Of a DNA stretch of 10,976 nt, positions 1-6,978 are shown one piece after another. The translations under genes were made by a program, and so were the position numbers. How positions within the stretch are numbered: the first letter of the stretch is position 1; each line of letters opens with the position of its first letter. Source of the stretch: Nautiliaceae bacterium (GTDB taxonomy: Bacteria; Campylobacterota; Campylobacteria; Campylobacterales; Nautiliaceae); assembly GCA_027062985.1 (NCBI GenBank), contig JAMOSR010000027.1, forward strand, positions 1 to 10,976, written 5' to 3'. The notes under the pieces are model-generated. The model was not told the origin of the DNA, searched no databases, and worked only from the letters and a program-made list of their open reading frames with translations.

Positions 1-1191
1 ATTATAGATACAGGAATTGGCGATAATCCTTATAAACTTGTTTTAAAAGCAGATAAAACCGGAAAAAATAATATTATAAAATTTGATTTTTCAAAAATAG
101 ACGATTTAGGGTTAAATGCAACCGATTATAAGTCTAAAGTATATAATTCAGATACCGATGTAGTAAACAGTACAGGAAGTACTCAAACGTTTACCGTAGC
201 GGTAAACGGAGAACATTACCAAATGGATGTGGAAGATGGAACTACTGTTAGTGATTTTATTGATGCTATTAATAATGGAGGATTAAAAGACAGTGAAGGA
301 AATTCATTGGGAATAAGTGCCGAGTTTGTAGACGGTCAAATTAAATTCAACATTCAGGCAATCGGAGATATTTCGATTGATGACTCTAATTTAACGACGT
401 CTTTTAACGATAATACTGATTTTAGTAATTCAAACAGATTACAGACGGCACAAAATTCTAACTTTACTTATAACGGGGTTGAGGTGGAAAGAGAGAGTAA
501 TACCATTGAGGATTTAATACCTGGGGTTACTATTAATCTTTCTTCAACAGGAAAATCTACGGTAAAAATAGATAATAATGTAGATGAAATAGTAAAGTCC
601 ATTAAAAAGTTTGTAGCAGATTATAATTCAATGGTTTCAAATCTTCAAAGTTTAACGGCATATGATAAAGATAGTGGTAATGTGGGTCTTTTTCAGGGGG
701 ATAGCGATTTTACGATGCTTAGCAGTAAATTTAGCCATGATATTTTCGGAGTGATTTTAAGCGATAAGGTGACAAAAACCGATAGAAATGGAAATCAATA
801 TACCGAAAATATAATTTTTTCGGCGACCGATGTAGGTTTTTCTATAAATAGAAACGGAATGCTGAGTTTTGATGAAAGTAAATTTAAAGAATCATATGAA
901 AAGGCACCTGATTTGACCCAACGATTTTTTGAAACAGCTTTTACTAATTTAAAAACAGATTTTGAAACTAGCATAACTGGGGATAATTCAAATTTGAATC
1001 TCCTTGATAAACAGATTAAGGATGAAGAAGATAGATATGAGGACAGAAAGGATGCTATGAAAAAATTTTTAGAAACAAAATATGAAATAATGGCTAAACA
1101 GTTTGCGGCATATGACGAATCTATAAATAAGTTTAACGCTATGAGTCAGACATTGACTATGGCAATTCAGCAAGCAATTAATTCTAAATAA
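1..1191 (+). CDS. fliD: Flagellar hook-associated protein 2 (filament cap), 3' part
   Basis: The reading frame is open from the first base of the window to the TAA at 1189-1191, so the N-terminus is cut off by the window edge. The ATG at 223 is only an internal Met. About 396 residues are visible. FliD forms the cap at the tip of the flagellar filament and helps newly exported flagellin fold into place. Supporting features are the Ser/Thr/Asn/Asp-rich central region typical of the exposed FliD domains, a stretch near residues 165-185 (NTIEDLIPGVTINLSS) that matches the usual FliD 'I-GVT--L' segment, and a helical, coiled-coil-like C-terminus ending in a 'MSQTLTMAIQQA'-type tail that belongs to the filament-core D0 helices. 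The gene is followed after 11 bases by fliS, the classic order. The identification rests on both sequence style and context. Confidence 0.93.
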   Translation: MIDTGIGDNPYKLVLKADKTGKNNIIKFDFSKIDDLGLNATDYKSKVYNSDTDVVNSTGSTQTFTVAVNGEHYQMDVEDGTTVSDFIDAINNGGLKDSEGNSLGISAEFVDGQIKFNIQAIGDISIDDSNLTTSFNDNTDFSNSNRLQTAQNSNFTYNGVEVERESNTIEDLIPGVTINLSSTGKSTVKIDNNVDEIVKSIKKFVADYNSMVSNLQSLTAYDKDSGNVGLFQGDSDFTMLSSKFSHDIFGVILSDKVTKTDRNGNQYTENIIFSATDVGFSINRNGMLSFDESKFKESYEKAPDLTQRFFETAFTNLKTDFETSITGDNSNLNLLDKQIKDEEDRYEDRKDAMKKFLETKYEIMAKQFAAYDESINKFNAMSQTLTMAIQQAINSK

Positions 1192-1202
1192 AGGATAAAA
1201 CA

Positions 1203-1574
1203 ATGACATATAATAAAGCTTTAAACAGTTATAATCAGATGAATATAAATATAGACAAACCGGAAAAATTGGTTTTAATGCTTTACGAAGGGGCTTTAAG
1301 ATTTGCTAATTTTGCAAAAAAAGCTATAAAAGAAGGAGATATAGAAGAAAAAGTAAAATATATTATAAAAACCTCCAATATTTTTATAGAACTTATAAAT
1401 GCGCTTGACTTTGAAAAAGGAGGGGATATTGCATATTATTTGAACGGTCTTTATGCTTATCAATTGGAATTGCTTGCAAAAGCTAATTTGGAAAACGAAA
1501 CGAAATATTTAGACGATGTTATAAGAGTTTTAAAAGGCTTGATAGAAGCATGGAAAGAAGAAACGGGTCTTTGA
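1203..1574 (+). CDS. fliS: Flagellin export chaperone FliS
   Basis: This gene encodes a 123-residue cytoplasmic chaperone that binds the C-terminal disordered tail of flagellin, prevents premature polymerisation and aids delivery to the flagellar type III export gate. The length matches the family (about 120-135). Family features are the N-terminal 'Y..A...Y' segment, the segment PEKLVLMLYEGALRF at residues 20-34, 'ALDFEKGGDIAYYLNGLY' at about 66-84, and the C-terminal 'LKGLIEAWKE' at 110-119. A ribosome binding site AAAGGA lies about 8 bases before the ATG, in the 11-base gap after fliD, so the two genes are very probably co-transcribed. Flagellin itself is not in this window. Confidence 0.96.
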   Translation: MTYNKALNSYNQMNINIDKPEKLVLMLYEGALRFANFAKKAIKEGDIEEKVKYIIKTSNIFIELINALDFEKGGDIAYYLNGLYAYQLELLAKANLENETKYLDDVIRVLKGLIEAWKEETGL

Positions 1575-1575
1575 A

Positions 1576-1830
1576 ATGGATAAGTTTTCTTTAAATGAAT
1601 TAAAATTAGCTATTATTAATAACGATATAGGAAAAATTATAGAAATTTCCAGTAAAGAGCCTTCTTTTTCCTCTATAAAAGAAGCTCAGGAAATTTTGTC
1701 TTTTATAAATAAGGCAAATGAAATTTTAAAAAAAGAAAAGTTAAAACTTTTTAATAATATGCAAGAAGTTAAGAAGCTTCAAAAATATTATCAAGAAGCA
1801 AAAGAAGATTCTTTTAATGTAGAGGGATGA
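1576..1830 (+). CDS. Small helical protein after fliS, FliT-like candidate
   Basis: This 84-residue ORF starts one base after the fliS stop codon and must share its transcript. I do not recognise the sequence with confidence. It is predicted to be almost entirely alpha-helical, rich in Lys, Glu, Leu and Ile, with no signal peptide, membrane segment or cysteine. Residues 35-78 look like a long amphipathic helix or coiled coil (SIKEAQEILSFINKANEILK and onward). In many flagellated bacteria the third gene after fliD and fliS is fliT, a helical chaperone for FliD of roughly 100-120 residues, so a shortened FliT-like chaperone is the best guess from position and shape. That is inference: no FliT signature residue is evident. 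No strong ribosome binding site precedes the ATG, only AAGAAG and ACGGG about 10-20 bases upstream inside fliS, which suggests translational coupling. Confidence 0.72.
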   Translation: MDKFSLNELKLAIINNDIGKIIEISSKEPSFSSIKEAQEILSFINKANEILKKEKLKLFNNMQEVKKLQKYYQEAKEDSFNVEG

Positions 1831-2568
1831 TTATTTTAATTTAAAAAAACTGCTGCCGCTTCCGCTAAAAAATCCGAAATCTTGGTATTTATATAAATCC
1901 GGGTAAAGCATAAGGGCCGGTTTTAATAAGTCGTTTAATTCTGAAGGTTTGTAATTATTTAATAATTCCAATGTTTCTTTTTTATCAAAATCACTGTCTT
2001 GTGGGTTAAAAAAATGTTGTTTATATGTTTGATATACTGCCGGTGTGGAACATTCTATAGGAGGGGTGAAAATTTCTAAAGCTAAAGCATTTTCATCTCT
2101 AGGGATTACAATATCTCCTCTGCCGTAAACATCTGCGACTTCAGCGTCCGTAATAAAAAAAGCAACATCGCTTCCTATTTTTTTGCCTATTTCTATTAGT
2201 TCTTGTGTTGATAAGTTAAGACCGCTTTTTTCATTTACTAATCTTAAAAATGCGGCTGCGTCGCTGCTTCCTCCTCCAAGTCCGGCCATTTCAGGAATGT
2301 TTTTGTTTATTCTTATTTCTTTTCCTATAAACCATTTTTTTATATCGGGATATTTTGAAGTAAGTTCTACATAAGCTTTAAAAACCGTATTGTCTCTTAA
2401 AACACAGTTGATATCTCCTACTATATTAAATTTATCGGCTTCTACTATTTCTATTTCATCATATAAATGTTTTACTTTCATAAATCTTGATTTTAACAGA
2501 TGATAAACTCCGTCATGTCCTACTATTTTTAGAAAGATATTTACTTTTGCATAAGCTTTTATTTTCAT
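1831..2568 (-). CDS. ispE: 4-diphosphocytidyl-2-C-methyl-D-erythritol kinase
   Basis: IspE is the GHMP-family kinase that phosphorylates CDP-methylerythritol with ATP in the MEP route to isoprenoid precursors. At 245 residues it is on the short side for the family (about 250-300). The N-terminus has the usual 'AYAKVNIFLKIVG' with Lys8 in the expected active-site position. The ATP-binding glycine-rich loop is PEMAGLGGGSSDAAA at residues 92-106. 'GSDVAFF' at about 132-138 supplies the expected catalytic Asp, and 'GFFSGSGSSFF' near the C-terminus is GHMP motif 3. The ATG overlaps the csrA stop in an ATGA arrangement, pointing to translational coupling. The stop codon directly abuts the stop of the convergent small flagellar-operon gene, with no base between them. 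Confidence 0.96.
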   Translation of the reverse strand: MKIKAYAKVNIFLKIVGHDGVYHLLKSRFMKVKHLYDEIEIVEADKFNIVGDINCVLRDNTVFKAYVELTSKYPDIKKWFIGKEIRINKNIPEMAGLGGGSSDAAAFLRLVNEKSGLNLSTQELIEIGKKIGSDVAFFITDAEVADVYGRGDIVIPRDENALALEIFTPPIECSTPAVYQTYKQHFFNPQDSDFDKKETLELLNNYKPSELNDLLKPALMLYPDLYKYQDFGFFSGSGSSFFKLK

Positions 2569-2792
2569 AAAAGCGCCTTTGAATAACTTTTTAATTGTTC
2601 GTAACTTATCTCTTTATTTGCTTTTTTATTTTCTTTTGTAATTTCTTCTACCAGTTCTCCTCTTAGAATTTTTATATTTTGAGGAGCGTCTATACCTATT
2701 TTTACCTGGTTTTTTCCTATTTCTACAATAACTAATTCTATATCTTCGCCTATTTTTATTTTTTGATTTTCTTTTCTTGATATTACTAACAT
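2565..2792 (-). CDS. csrA: Carbon storage regulator, RNA-binding translational regulator CsrA
   Basis: CsrA is a small dimeric RNA-binding protein that recognises GGA in RNA loops, usually at ribosome binding sites, and represses or stabilises target mRNAs. The 75-residue product begins with the canonical MLVISRKENQ and continues through the five-strand core, including 'KIGIDAPQNIKILRGELVEEI'. The RNA-contacting Arg44 is present, with Leu replacing the His that often precedes it. The C-terminal 15-20 residues form a variable helical tail. In Campylobacter, CsrA controls flagellin translation and is antagonised by FliW; fliW is not in this window. The gene overlaps truB by 7 bases and ispE by 4. 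The ribosome binding site region GGATGGAG lies within the truB 3' end and contains two GGA motifs (see findings). Confidence 0.97.
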   Translation of the reverse strand: MLVISRKENQKIKIGEDIELVIVEIGKNQVKIGIDAPQNIKILRGELVEEITKENKKANKEISYEQLKSYSKALL

Positions 2793-3613
2793 AACTCCAT
2801 CCTGTTTAACAGATATTTTACTTCCGTGTTTTCTATTTTTATTATTGCAAAATAGTTATTGTATTTTACAAAATATTCTCCGTTTTCTTTTAATTTAAAA
2901 TCATTTATATCAAGTTTTTTTCCTAAAAGCAAATTTTCGCTCTCTTTTAAATAAAAATTTTGAGGAATTTTGAGAAAATCCAGAGGGTTGAGAAGTTTTT
3001 CACATTCATATATAAATTTCCCTTCCTTTGTTCTTTCTAAATATGTGAGAGTACCTACGGTGCCTAGTTTTTTAGCTATGTCAAATCCGAGAGTTCTTAT
3101 ATAGGTACCTTCACTTACGCTTGATTTAAACGTAATAAAAGGATGAGAATAATTTATAAGTTCCATATTAAAGATTTCTACTTCTATTTCTTTATCCAGA
3201 AAGTCTTTGCCGTTTGTGGTGTAGGCCCTTATTCCGTTGATTTTTTTTGCCGAATATCTTGGAGGCAGTTGTTTTTGTTTGCCTTTAAACGAGTTTAATA
3301 CTTCTTTTATTTTTTCCGTAGTTAAAGGTTTTACTTCTTCTATTTTTTCTATTTTTTCAACATCCATGGTAGGCGAATACGCTCCAAGCATTAATGTCGC
3401 TATATATTCTTTTGGAGTTTTTTGTAAAAATCTAAACAGTTTTGTATATTGACCCGAAGCTATAATAAGGCATCCGCATGCAAAAGGGTCAAGAGTTCCT
3501 GAAAATCCCATTTTTTTTATTCCATATTTTTTTTTTAACTGAGAGAGAAATTTATTTGAACTGATAAACATAGGTTTGTTCGCTACAAAAATCATATTGT
3601 TACATTTTTTCAT
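2786..3613 (-). CDS. truB: tRNA pseudouridine-55 synthase
   Basis: TruB isomerises uridine 55 in the T-loop of nearly all tRNAs. The 275-residue product carries the family signature GFSGTLDPFACG (residues 36-47) with catalytic Asp42, then 'PPRYSAKKINGIRAY' at about 117-131 and 'SEGTYIRTLGFDIA' at about 167-180. The signature loop is usually GHTGTLDP, so 'FS' replaces the more common 'HT'. The ATG at 3613 is preceded by AGAGGAAATA, a good ribosome binding site; the internal Met at codon 7 lacks one. The gene follows the helicase gene by 11 bases and overlaps csrA by 7. Codons 26-35 contain A10 and A8 runs on the coding strand just before the active site. Confidence 0.96.
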   Translation of the reverse strand: MKKCNNMIFVANKPMFISSNKFLSQLKKKYGIKKMGFSGTLDPFACGCLIIASGQYTKLFRFLQKTPKEYIATLMLGAYSPTMDVEKIEKIEEVKPLTTEKIKEVLNSFKGKQKQLPPRYSAKKINGIRAYTTNGKDFLDKEIEVEIFNMELINYSHPFITFKSSVSEGTYIRTLGFDIAKKLGTVGTLTYLERTKEGKFIYECEKLLNPLDFLKIPQNFYLKESENLLLGKKLDINDFKLKENGEYFVKYNNYFAIIKIENTEVKYLLNRMELC

Positions 3614-3624
3614 TATTTCCTCTT

Positions 3625-5610
3625 TTATATTTTTTCCACAAAATCGCTTAAAATTTCTCTAACGCTTCCTCCAAAATCTATTTTAAGTTTCTTTTTATTT
3701 CCCGCTTTATTTATGCCTATAACTCTTCCGGTGCCGAATACTTTATGTTTTACAAGGGACCCGACTTTTAAAGAATTTGATTCTTTAAGGGCTACTTTGC
3801 CTTTTATAAGGCCGGCTTCCGTTAAAAATCTGCTTTTGTTCACATGAGTTCTTTGTCCTCTTAAATATCTGCTTTTTGTATAAGAAAGTACCAGTTCTTT
3901 TTTTGCTCTTGTAATGGCTACATAAGCTAGTCGCCTCTCTTCTTCTATATCGGCATCGTTTAAAGGGAAAAATCCTTCTTCCAATCCTATAACGAAAAGA
4001 TGTTCAAACTCAAGTCCCTTGCTTGCGTGAATGGTCATAACGTTTATTAAAGCATCAGATAGTTTGTCCTGGTCGCTTTCAAGAGAGAGTTCGTTTAAAA
4101 ATTCTCTTAAAGTTAAATCTTTTTTTTCTCTTATCATCCCGTAAAATTCTTCTACGTTTCTTTTTTTATCCTCGTCTTTATAAGAAGTTGAAAGATTTAT
4201 ATTCTCTTCTAAAATTTCAGGAATTTCTTCAATAGGAAGCTTACTTAAAAAGTTTATAAACTGGACAAAATCTTTTAAGGTTTTAGCTGCTTTTTTACTG
4301 ATAAAATTAAGGTCGTCTTCTTTTATAAATTCTATAAAAGATTTATCCTTTTTTGCTTCTTCAAGTTTTATTAAAGTTGTTTTTCCTATTCCTCTTCGGG
4401 GTTTGTTTACCACTCTTTTAAATGAGTAATCATCGTTGGGATTTACTATAAGGCGTAAGTAACTTATCAAATCTTTTATTTCTTCTCTTTCGTAAAATTT
4501 CATACCTCCGACTAATTTGTAGTTAATGCCGTAACTTCTAAGTCCATCTTCAATAGACCGGGAAAGTGCGTTTATTCTGTAAAGAACAGCTATTTCATTT
4601 GGAGAAACGCCGTTTTGAATTAATTCTTTTATTCTTTTTGCTATTGTTTCGGCTTCTGCCACTTCATTAAAGTTTTCTATAACTTCGACCTCTTTTCCAT
4701 CTCCTAATGCCGATATCAGTTTTTTATCATATCTGTTTTTATTAAAACTTATAAGACTGTTTGCAGCTTTTAGTATCTGATTGGTAGAGCGGTAATTCAG
4801 TTCGAGTTTAATAACCTTTGCGTTAAAATCTTTTTCAAATTCTAAAATATTTTTGTGGTTTGCCCCTCTAAAGCCGTAAATGCTTTGGTCGTCGTCTCCT
4901 ACTACACATATATTACTATGGGTTAAGCACAGTTTTTTTAAAAGTAAAAGTTGAATTTCATTGGTATCCTGATATTCATCTACCATAATGTATTGGTATT
5001 TGTTACTTATTTCTTTTGCCAGGTCTTTATTTTCATTTAGAATTTGGTATGTTAATAATAATAAATCATCAAAATCTACCAAATTGTTTTCAAGAAGATA
5101 TTTTTGATATTTATCATAAATTAAAGCCATCTGTTTGTAAACTTTTTCATTTGCCAAGTTATAAACTTCATCCGGAGACAAAAAAGAATTTTTGTATTTG
5201 CTTATCTCTTTGCTCATAAAATTTGGAGGTAAATCCGAAGATATGGATTTTAATATTTTTTTCTGGTCGTCACTGTCGATAATAACAAAATTATTGTTTC
5301 TATTTAAAAGATGTATATAAAGTTTTAAAAATATAAGCCCGAACTTGTGAAATGTAAGGAGTAACGGCGGATGAGATATATTGTCTCCAATTAAATTAAG
5401 GGCTCTTTGTTTCATTTCGCTTGCGGCTTTATTCGTAAAAGTCAGGGTAAGTGTGCTTGCCGGGTCTATTCCTAAAGATAGAAGATAAGCAAGTCTGGTG
5501 GTAATTGTTTTTGTTTTTCCGCTTCCGGCCCCCGCTAATATAAGTAGAGCACCGTCTATATGCGTAGCGGCTTTTTTTTGTGCTTCATTTAATTCTTCTA
5601 AAAATTTCAT
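3625..5610 (-). CDS. UvrD/PcrA/Rep-type superfamily 1 DNA helicase
   Basis: This is a 3'-5' ATP-dependent DNA helicase of the UvrD/PcrA/Rep family, acting in repair, replication restart or removal of RecA and stalled RNA polymerase. With the ATG at 5610 it has 661 residues, somewhat shorter than the usual 720-740. Motifs in order: Walker A AGAGSGKT (26-33), 'TLTFTNKAA' (motif Ia), 'VDEYQDTN' (Walker B, 210-217), 'GDDDQSIYGFRGA' (motif III, about 238-250), 'LNYRSTN' (motif IV), 'TIHASKGLEF' (motif V) and 'RRLAYVAITRAKKEL' (motif VI). The last ~40 residues (VGSLVKHKVFGTGRVIGI...) form the Tudor-like tail that in PcrA/UvrD contacts RNA polymerase. An in-frame GTG at 5619 would add three residues, but it lies inside the AGTGAGGA ribosome binding site, so the ATG is preferred. 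It is the first gene of the truB-csrA-ispE operon. Confidence 0.96.
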   Translation of the reverse strand: MKFLEELNEAQKKAATHIDGALLILAGAGSGKTKTITTRLAYLLSLGIDPASTLTLTFTNKAASEMKQRALNLIGDNISHPPLLLTFHKFGLIFLKLYIHLLNRNNNFVIIDSDDQKKILKSISSDLPPNFMSKEISKYKNSFLSPDEVYNLANEKVYKQMALIYDKYQKYLLENNLVDFDDLLLLTYQILNENKDLAKEISNKYQYIMVDEYQDTNEIQLLLLKKLCLTHSNICVVGDDDQSIYGFRGANHKNILEFEKDFNAKVIKLELNYRSTNQILKAANSLISFNKNRYDKKLISALGDGKEVEVIENFNEVAEAETIAKRIKELIQNGVSPNEIAVLYRINALSRSIEDGLRSYGINYKLVGGMKFYEREEIKDLISYLRLIVNPNDDYSFKRVVNKPRRGIGKTTLIKLEEAKKDKSFIEFIKEDDLNFISKKAAKTLKDFVQFINFLSKLPIEEIPEILEENINLSTSYKDEDKKRNVEEFYGMIREKKDLTLREFLNELSLESDQDKLSDALINVMTIHASKGLEFEHLFVIGLEEGFFPLNDADIEEERRLAYVAITRAKKELVLSYTKSRYLRGQRTHVNKSRFLTEAGLIKGKVALKESNSLKVGSLVKHKVFGTGRVIGINKAGNKKKLKIDFGGSVREILSDFVEKI

Positions 5611-5630
5611 ATTCCTCACTTTTTATTTTA

Positions 5631-5639
5631 ATTATATCA
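5631..5639 (-). promoter_or_regulatory. Extended -10 promoter element for the helicase-truB-csrA-ispE operon
   Basis: On the minus strand the sequence reads TGATATAAT, a perfect TATAAT box with an upstream TG at the extended -10 position. It ends about 20 bases before the preferred helicase ATG, leaving room only for a short leader that carries the AGTGAGGA ribosome binding site. No good -35 hexamer is visible 16-18 bases upstream, which is common for housekeeping promoters in Campylobacterota. The assignment is from pattern only. Confidence 0.6.
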
Positions 5640-5648
5640 AAAAAATTT

Positions 5649-5678
5649 TTGCAAAAAGTTATAAGTTTTAGTTATAAT
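5649..5678 (+). promoter_or_regulatory. Putative promoter of the LysR-family gene
   Basis: A perfect TATAAT lies at 5673-5678, with TTGCAA at 5649-5654 after an 18-base spacer (4 of 6 matches to TTGACA). The -10 box ends 27 bases before the gene's ATG. The spacer and -10 overlap the dyad described in the next entry. Confidence 0.55.
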
Positions 5679-5686
5679 TCTTATAA
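5659..5686 (+). promoter_or_regulatory. Candidate LysR-type operator with three TTATAA repeats
   Basis: TTATAA occurs at 5659, 5672 and 5681. The first two form the dyad ATAA-N7-TTAT at 5661-5675, which fits the T-N11-A pattern (T5662, A5674) of LysR-type binding sites. It overlaps the -10 box of the regulator's own putative promoter, which would suit autorepression. In AT-rich DNA such a match can occur by chance, so this is a hypothesis. Confidence 0.35.
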
Positions 5687-5705
5687 AAAATATTAAAGTG
5701 GGGAG

Positions 5706-6575
5706 ATGGTTATTAAGTATTTGGATAAAATTTATACGTTTTTGGTAATTAATAAAGAGTCCAGTTTTTCAAAAGCCAGTAAAATATTAGGAATTTCTCA
5801 GCCGGCTGTAACCCAGCAGATTCGAATTTTGGAAAATTTTTTAGGAGTTACTCTTTTTGAAAGAAAGAAAAATGGGGTTATCCTTACGAAGGACGGGCAA
5901 AATTTTTTAAAAATAGCAAATGAATTTGAAAATTTTTTAGAAGATTTTGATAAAAAGATAGAAAAATTTAAAAACTTAGATTCTCCTTTTTTAATAGGGG
6001 CTAGTCCTACTGTGGGAAACTATAATCTTCCTGAGTGTATAAGATATTTTAAAACCCTTATAGGTAAAGAAATTAATCTTATAATTAAAAGTAATGATGC
6101 TTTATTTGAAGACGTTAAAAACTCCGCTATAGATTTGGCTTTTGTTACAAAGAAAAAAAATAACGGTCTTAATTATGTTGAATGGCTAGAAGATGAGCTG
6201 GTGTTTTTTTCCAATAAACCCCTTCCTCCTACAATAGACCTTGATGATTTAAAAAATTATAAAATGATATGTCGAGAGCCTCATTCTTCTACAAGAGAAT
6301 TTATAAAAAAAGAATTTGAAGAAAAACATTTTGAATGCGATATGCTTAACATCATAAGTATCGTTCATAATTCTACGGCATTGAAGTTTACCGTTATGAA
6401 TTCCCATGAGCAGGTTGTATCCATTATTTCAAAAATGGTTATAAAAGACGAACTTAAAGAAAAAAAATTATTTGCGGCTAAAATTAAGGATTTAAATCTT
6501 AAAAGAAAAATATATATGACATATAAAGAAAAAACAAAAGATATAGAAGCGATTTTAAGCTTTATTCGCTCATAA
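5706..6575 (+). CDS. LysR-family transcriptional regulator
   Basis: This 289-residue protein has the standard LysR architecture. An N-terminal winged helix-turn-helix (about residues 5-65) contains 'SFSKASKILGISQPAVTQQI' and 'LENFLGVTLFER', followed by a linker helix (about 65-90) and a periplasmic-binding-protein-like effector domain from 'FLIGASPTVGNYNLPECIRYF' to the end. The effector cannot be told from sequence. It is divergent from the helicase operon, and its C-terminus overlaps the convergent SspB-like gene, so no obvious target operon lies next to it except its own promoter region. The start is slightly odd: GGGGAG directly abuts the ATG with no spacer, so initiation may be weak or use a non-standard codon a few bases on. 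The N-terminal sequence from LDKIYTFL onward matches the family regardless. Confidence 0.94.
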   Translation: MVIKYLDKIYTFLVINKESSFSKASKILGISQPAVTQQIRILENFLGVTLFERKKNGVILTKDGQNFLKIANEFENFLEDFDKKIEKFKNLDSPFLIGASPTVGNYNLPECIRYFKTLIGKEINLIIKSNDALFEDVKNSAIDLAFVTKKKNNGLNYVEWLEDELVFFSNKPLPPTIDLDDLKNYKMICREPHSSTREFIKKEFEEKHFECDMLNIISIVHNSTALKFTVMNSHEQVVSIISKMVIKDELKEKKLFAAKIKDLNLKRKIYMTYKEKTKDIEAILSFIRS

Positions 6576-6978
6576 ATTTTTTGTTTCTAGGATTTAGCTC
6601 AAAAGGGTTTTTAGGCTTTTTAGGTTTAGGCAGTGTAGCTGCCACATTTATAAAAAGAGGAGTTTCGTCTTCTAAAATCTGAATGATGTTTTCTATCGGG
6701 ACTGTTACTACACTTCCGAAATTTTCTTCCCCAAATCCAGCTTCAAATATTAGATTTTCACCCTCTATTTTTGCGGTTGAGAGAGTGTAGTTTGCTAAGA
6801 TAAATATTATTACGTCTTTAAATGCGCTGGAGATATGTTCGGGTAGTTTTGGAGAAAAATCTATGTCTTCATAAGCACATACTATACTGAATTCTTCTTG
6901 TAAATCAAGCAAAAAAGATAAAATCTCTTTTGCGTGTTTTTCCTTTAATTTCCTAAAATCACTGTTTTCTATAATCAT
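6562..6978 (-). CDS. SspB-like protein, putative ClpXP adaptor
   Basis: This gene encodes a 138-residue cytoplasmic protein with no signal peptide or membrane span. I compared it from memory with E. coli SspB, which tethers ssrA-tagged proteins to the ClpXP protease. The same element order is visible: an N-terminal helix (about 12-28, HAKEILSFLLDLQ), a strand (31-36), the segment 'FSPKLPEHI' (41-49), strand 'VIIFILAN' (56-63), and then 'LIFEAGFGE...VVTVPIENIIQIL' (76-102), which parallels SspB 'VRFNARFGG...VSVPLAAVLAIY'. After about residue 112 comes a Pro/Lys-rich tail (PKPKKPKNPFELNP), where SspB has its flexible linker and ClpX-docking peptide. The family call is inference. Its start lies 20 bases inside pepF and has an excellent AAGGAGGG ribosome binding site, and its 3' end overlaps the convergent LysR gene by 14 bases. 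Confidence 0.72.
   Translation of the reverse strand: MIIENSDFRKLKEKHAKEILSFLLDLQEEFSIVCAYEDIDFSPKLPEHISSAFKDVIIFILANYTLSTAKIEGENLIFEAGFGEENFGSVVTVPIENIIQILEDETPLFINVAATLPKPKKPKNPFELNPRNKKFMSE

Noticed and set aside
2183..3452. Plus-strand open frames inside ispE (2183-2374) and truB (3237-3452)
   Set aside because: Both are antisense to well-recognised genes and have Phe/Ser-rich products typical of reverse-frame translation of AT-rich genes.
5640..5659. Possible terminator hairpin around AAAAATTTTTGCAAAAAG
   Set aside because: The stem would be only A-T pairs with almost no loop or G-C content, and it lies between divergent promoters rather than after a gene.
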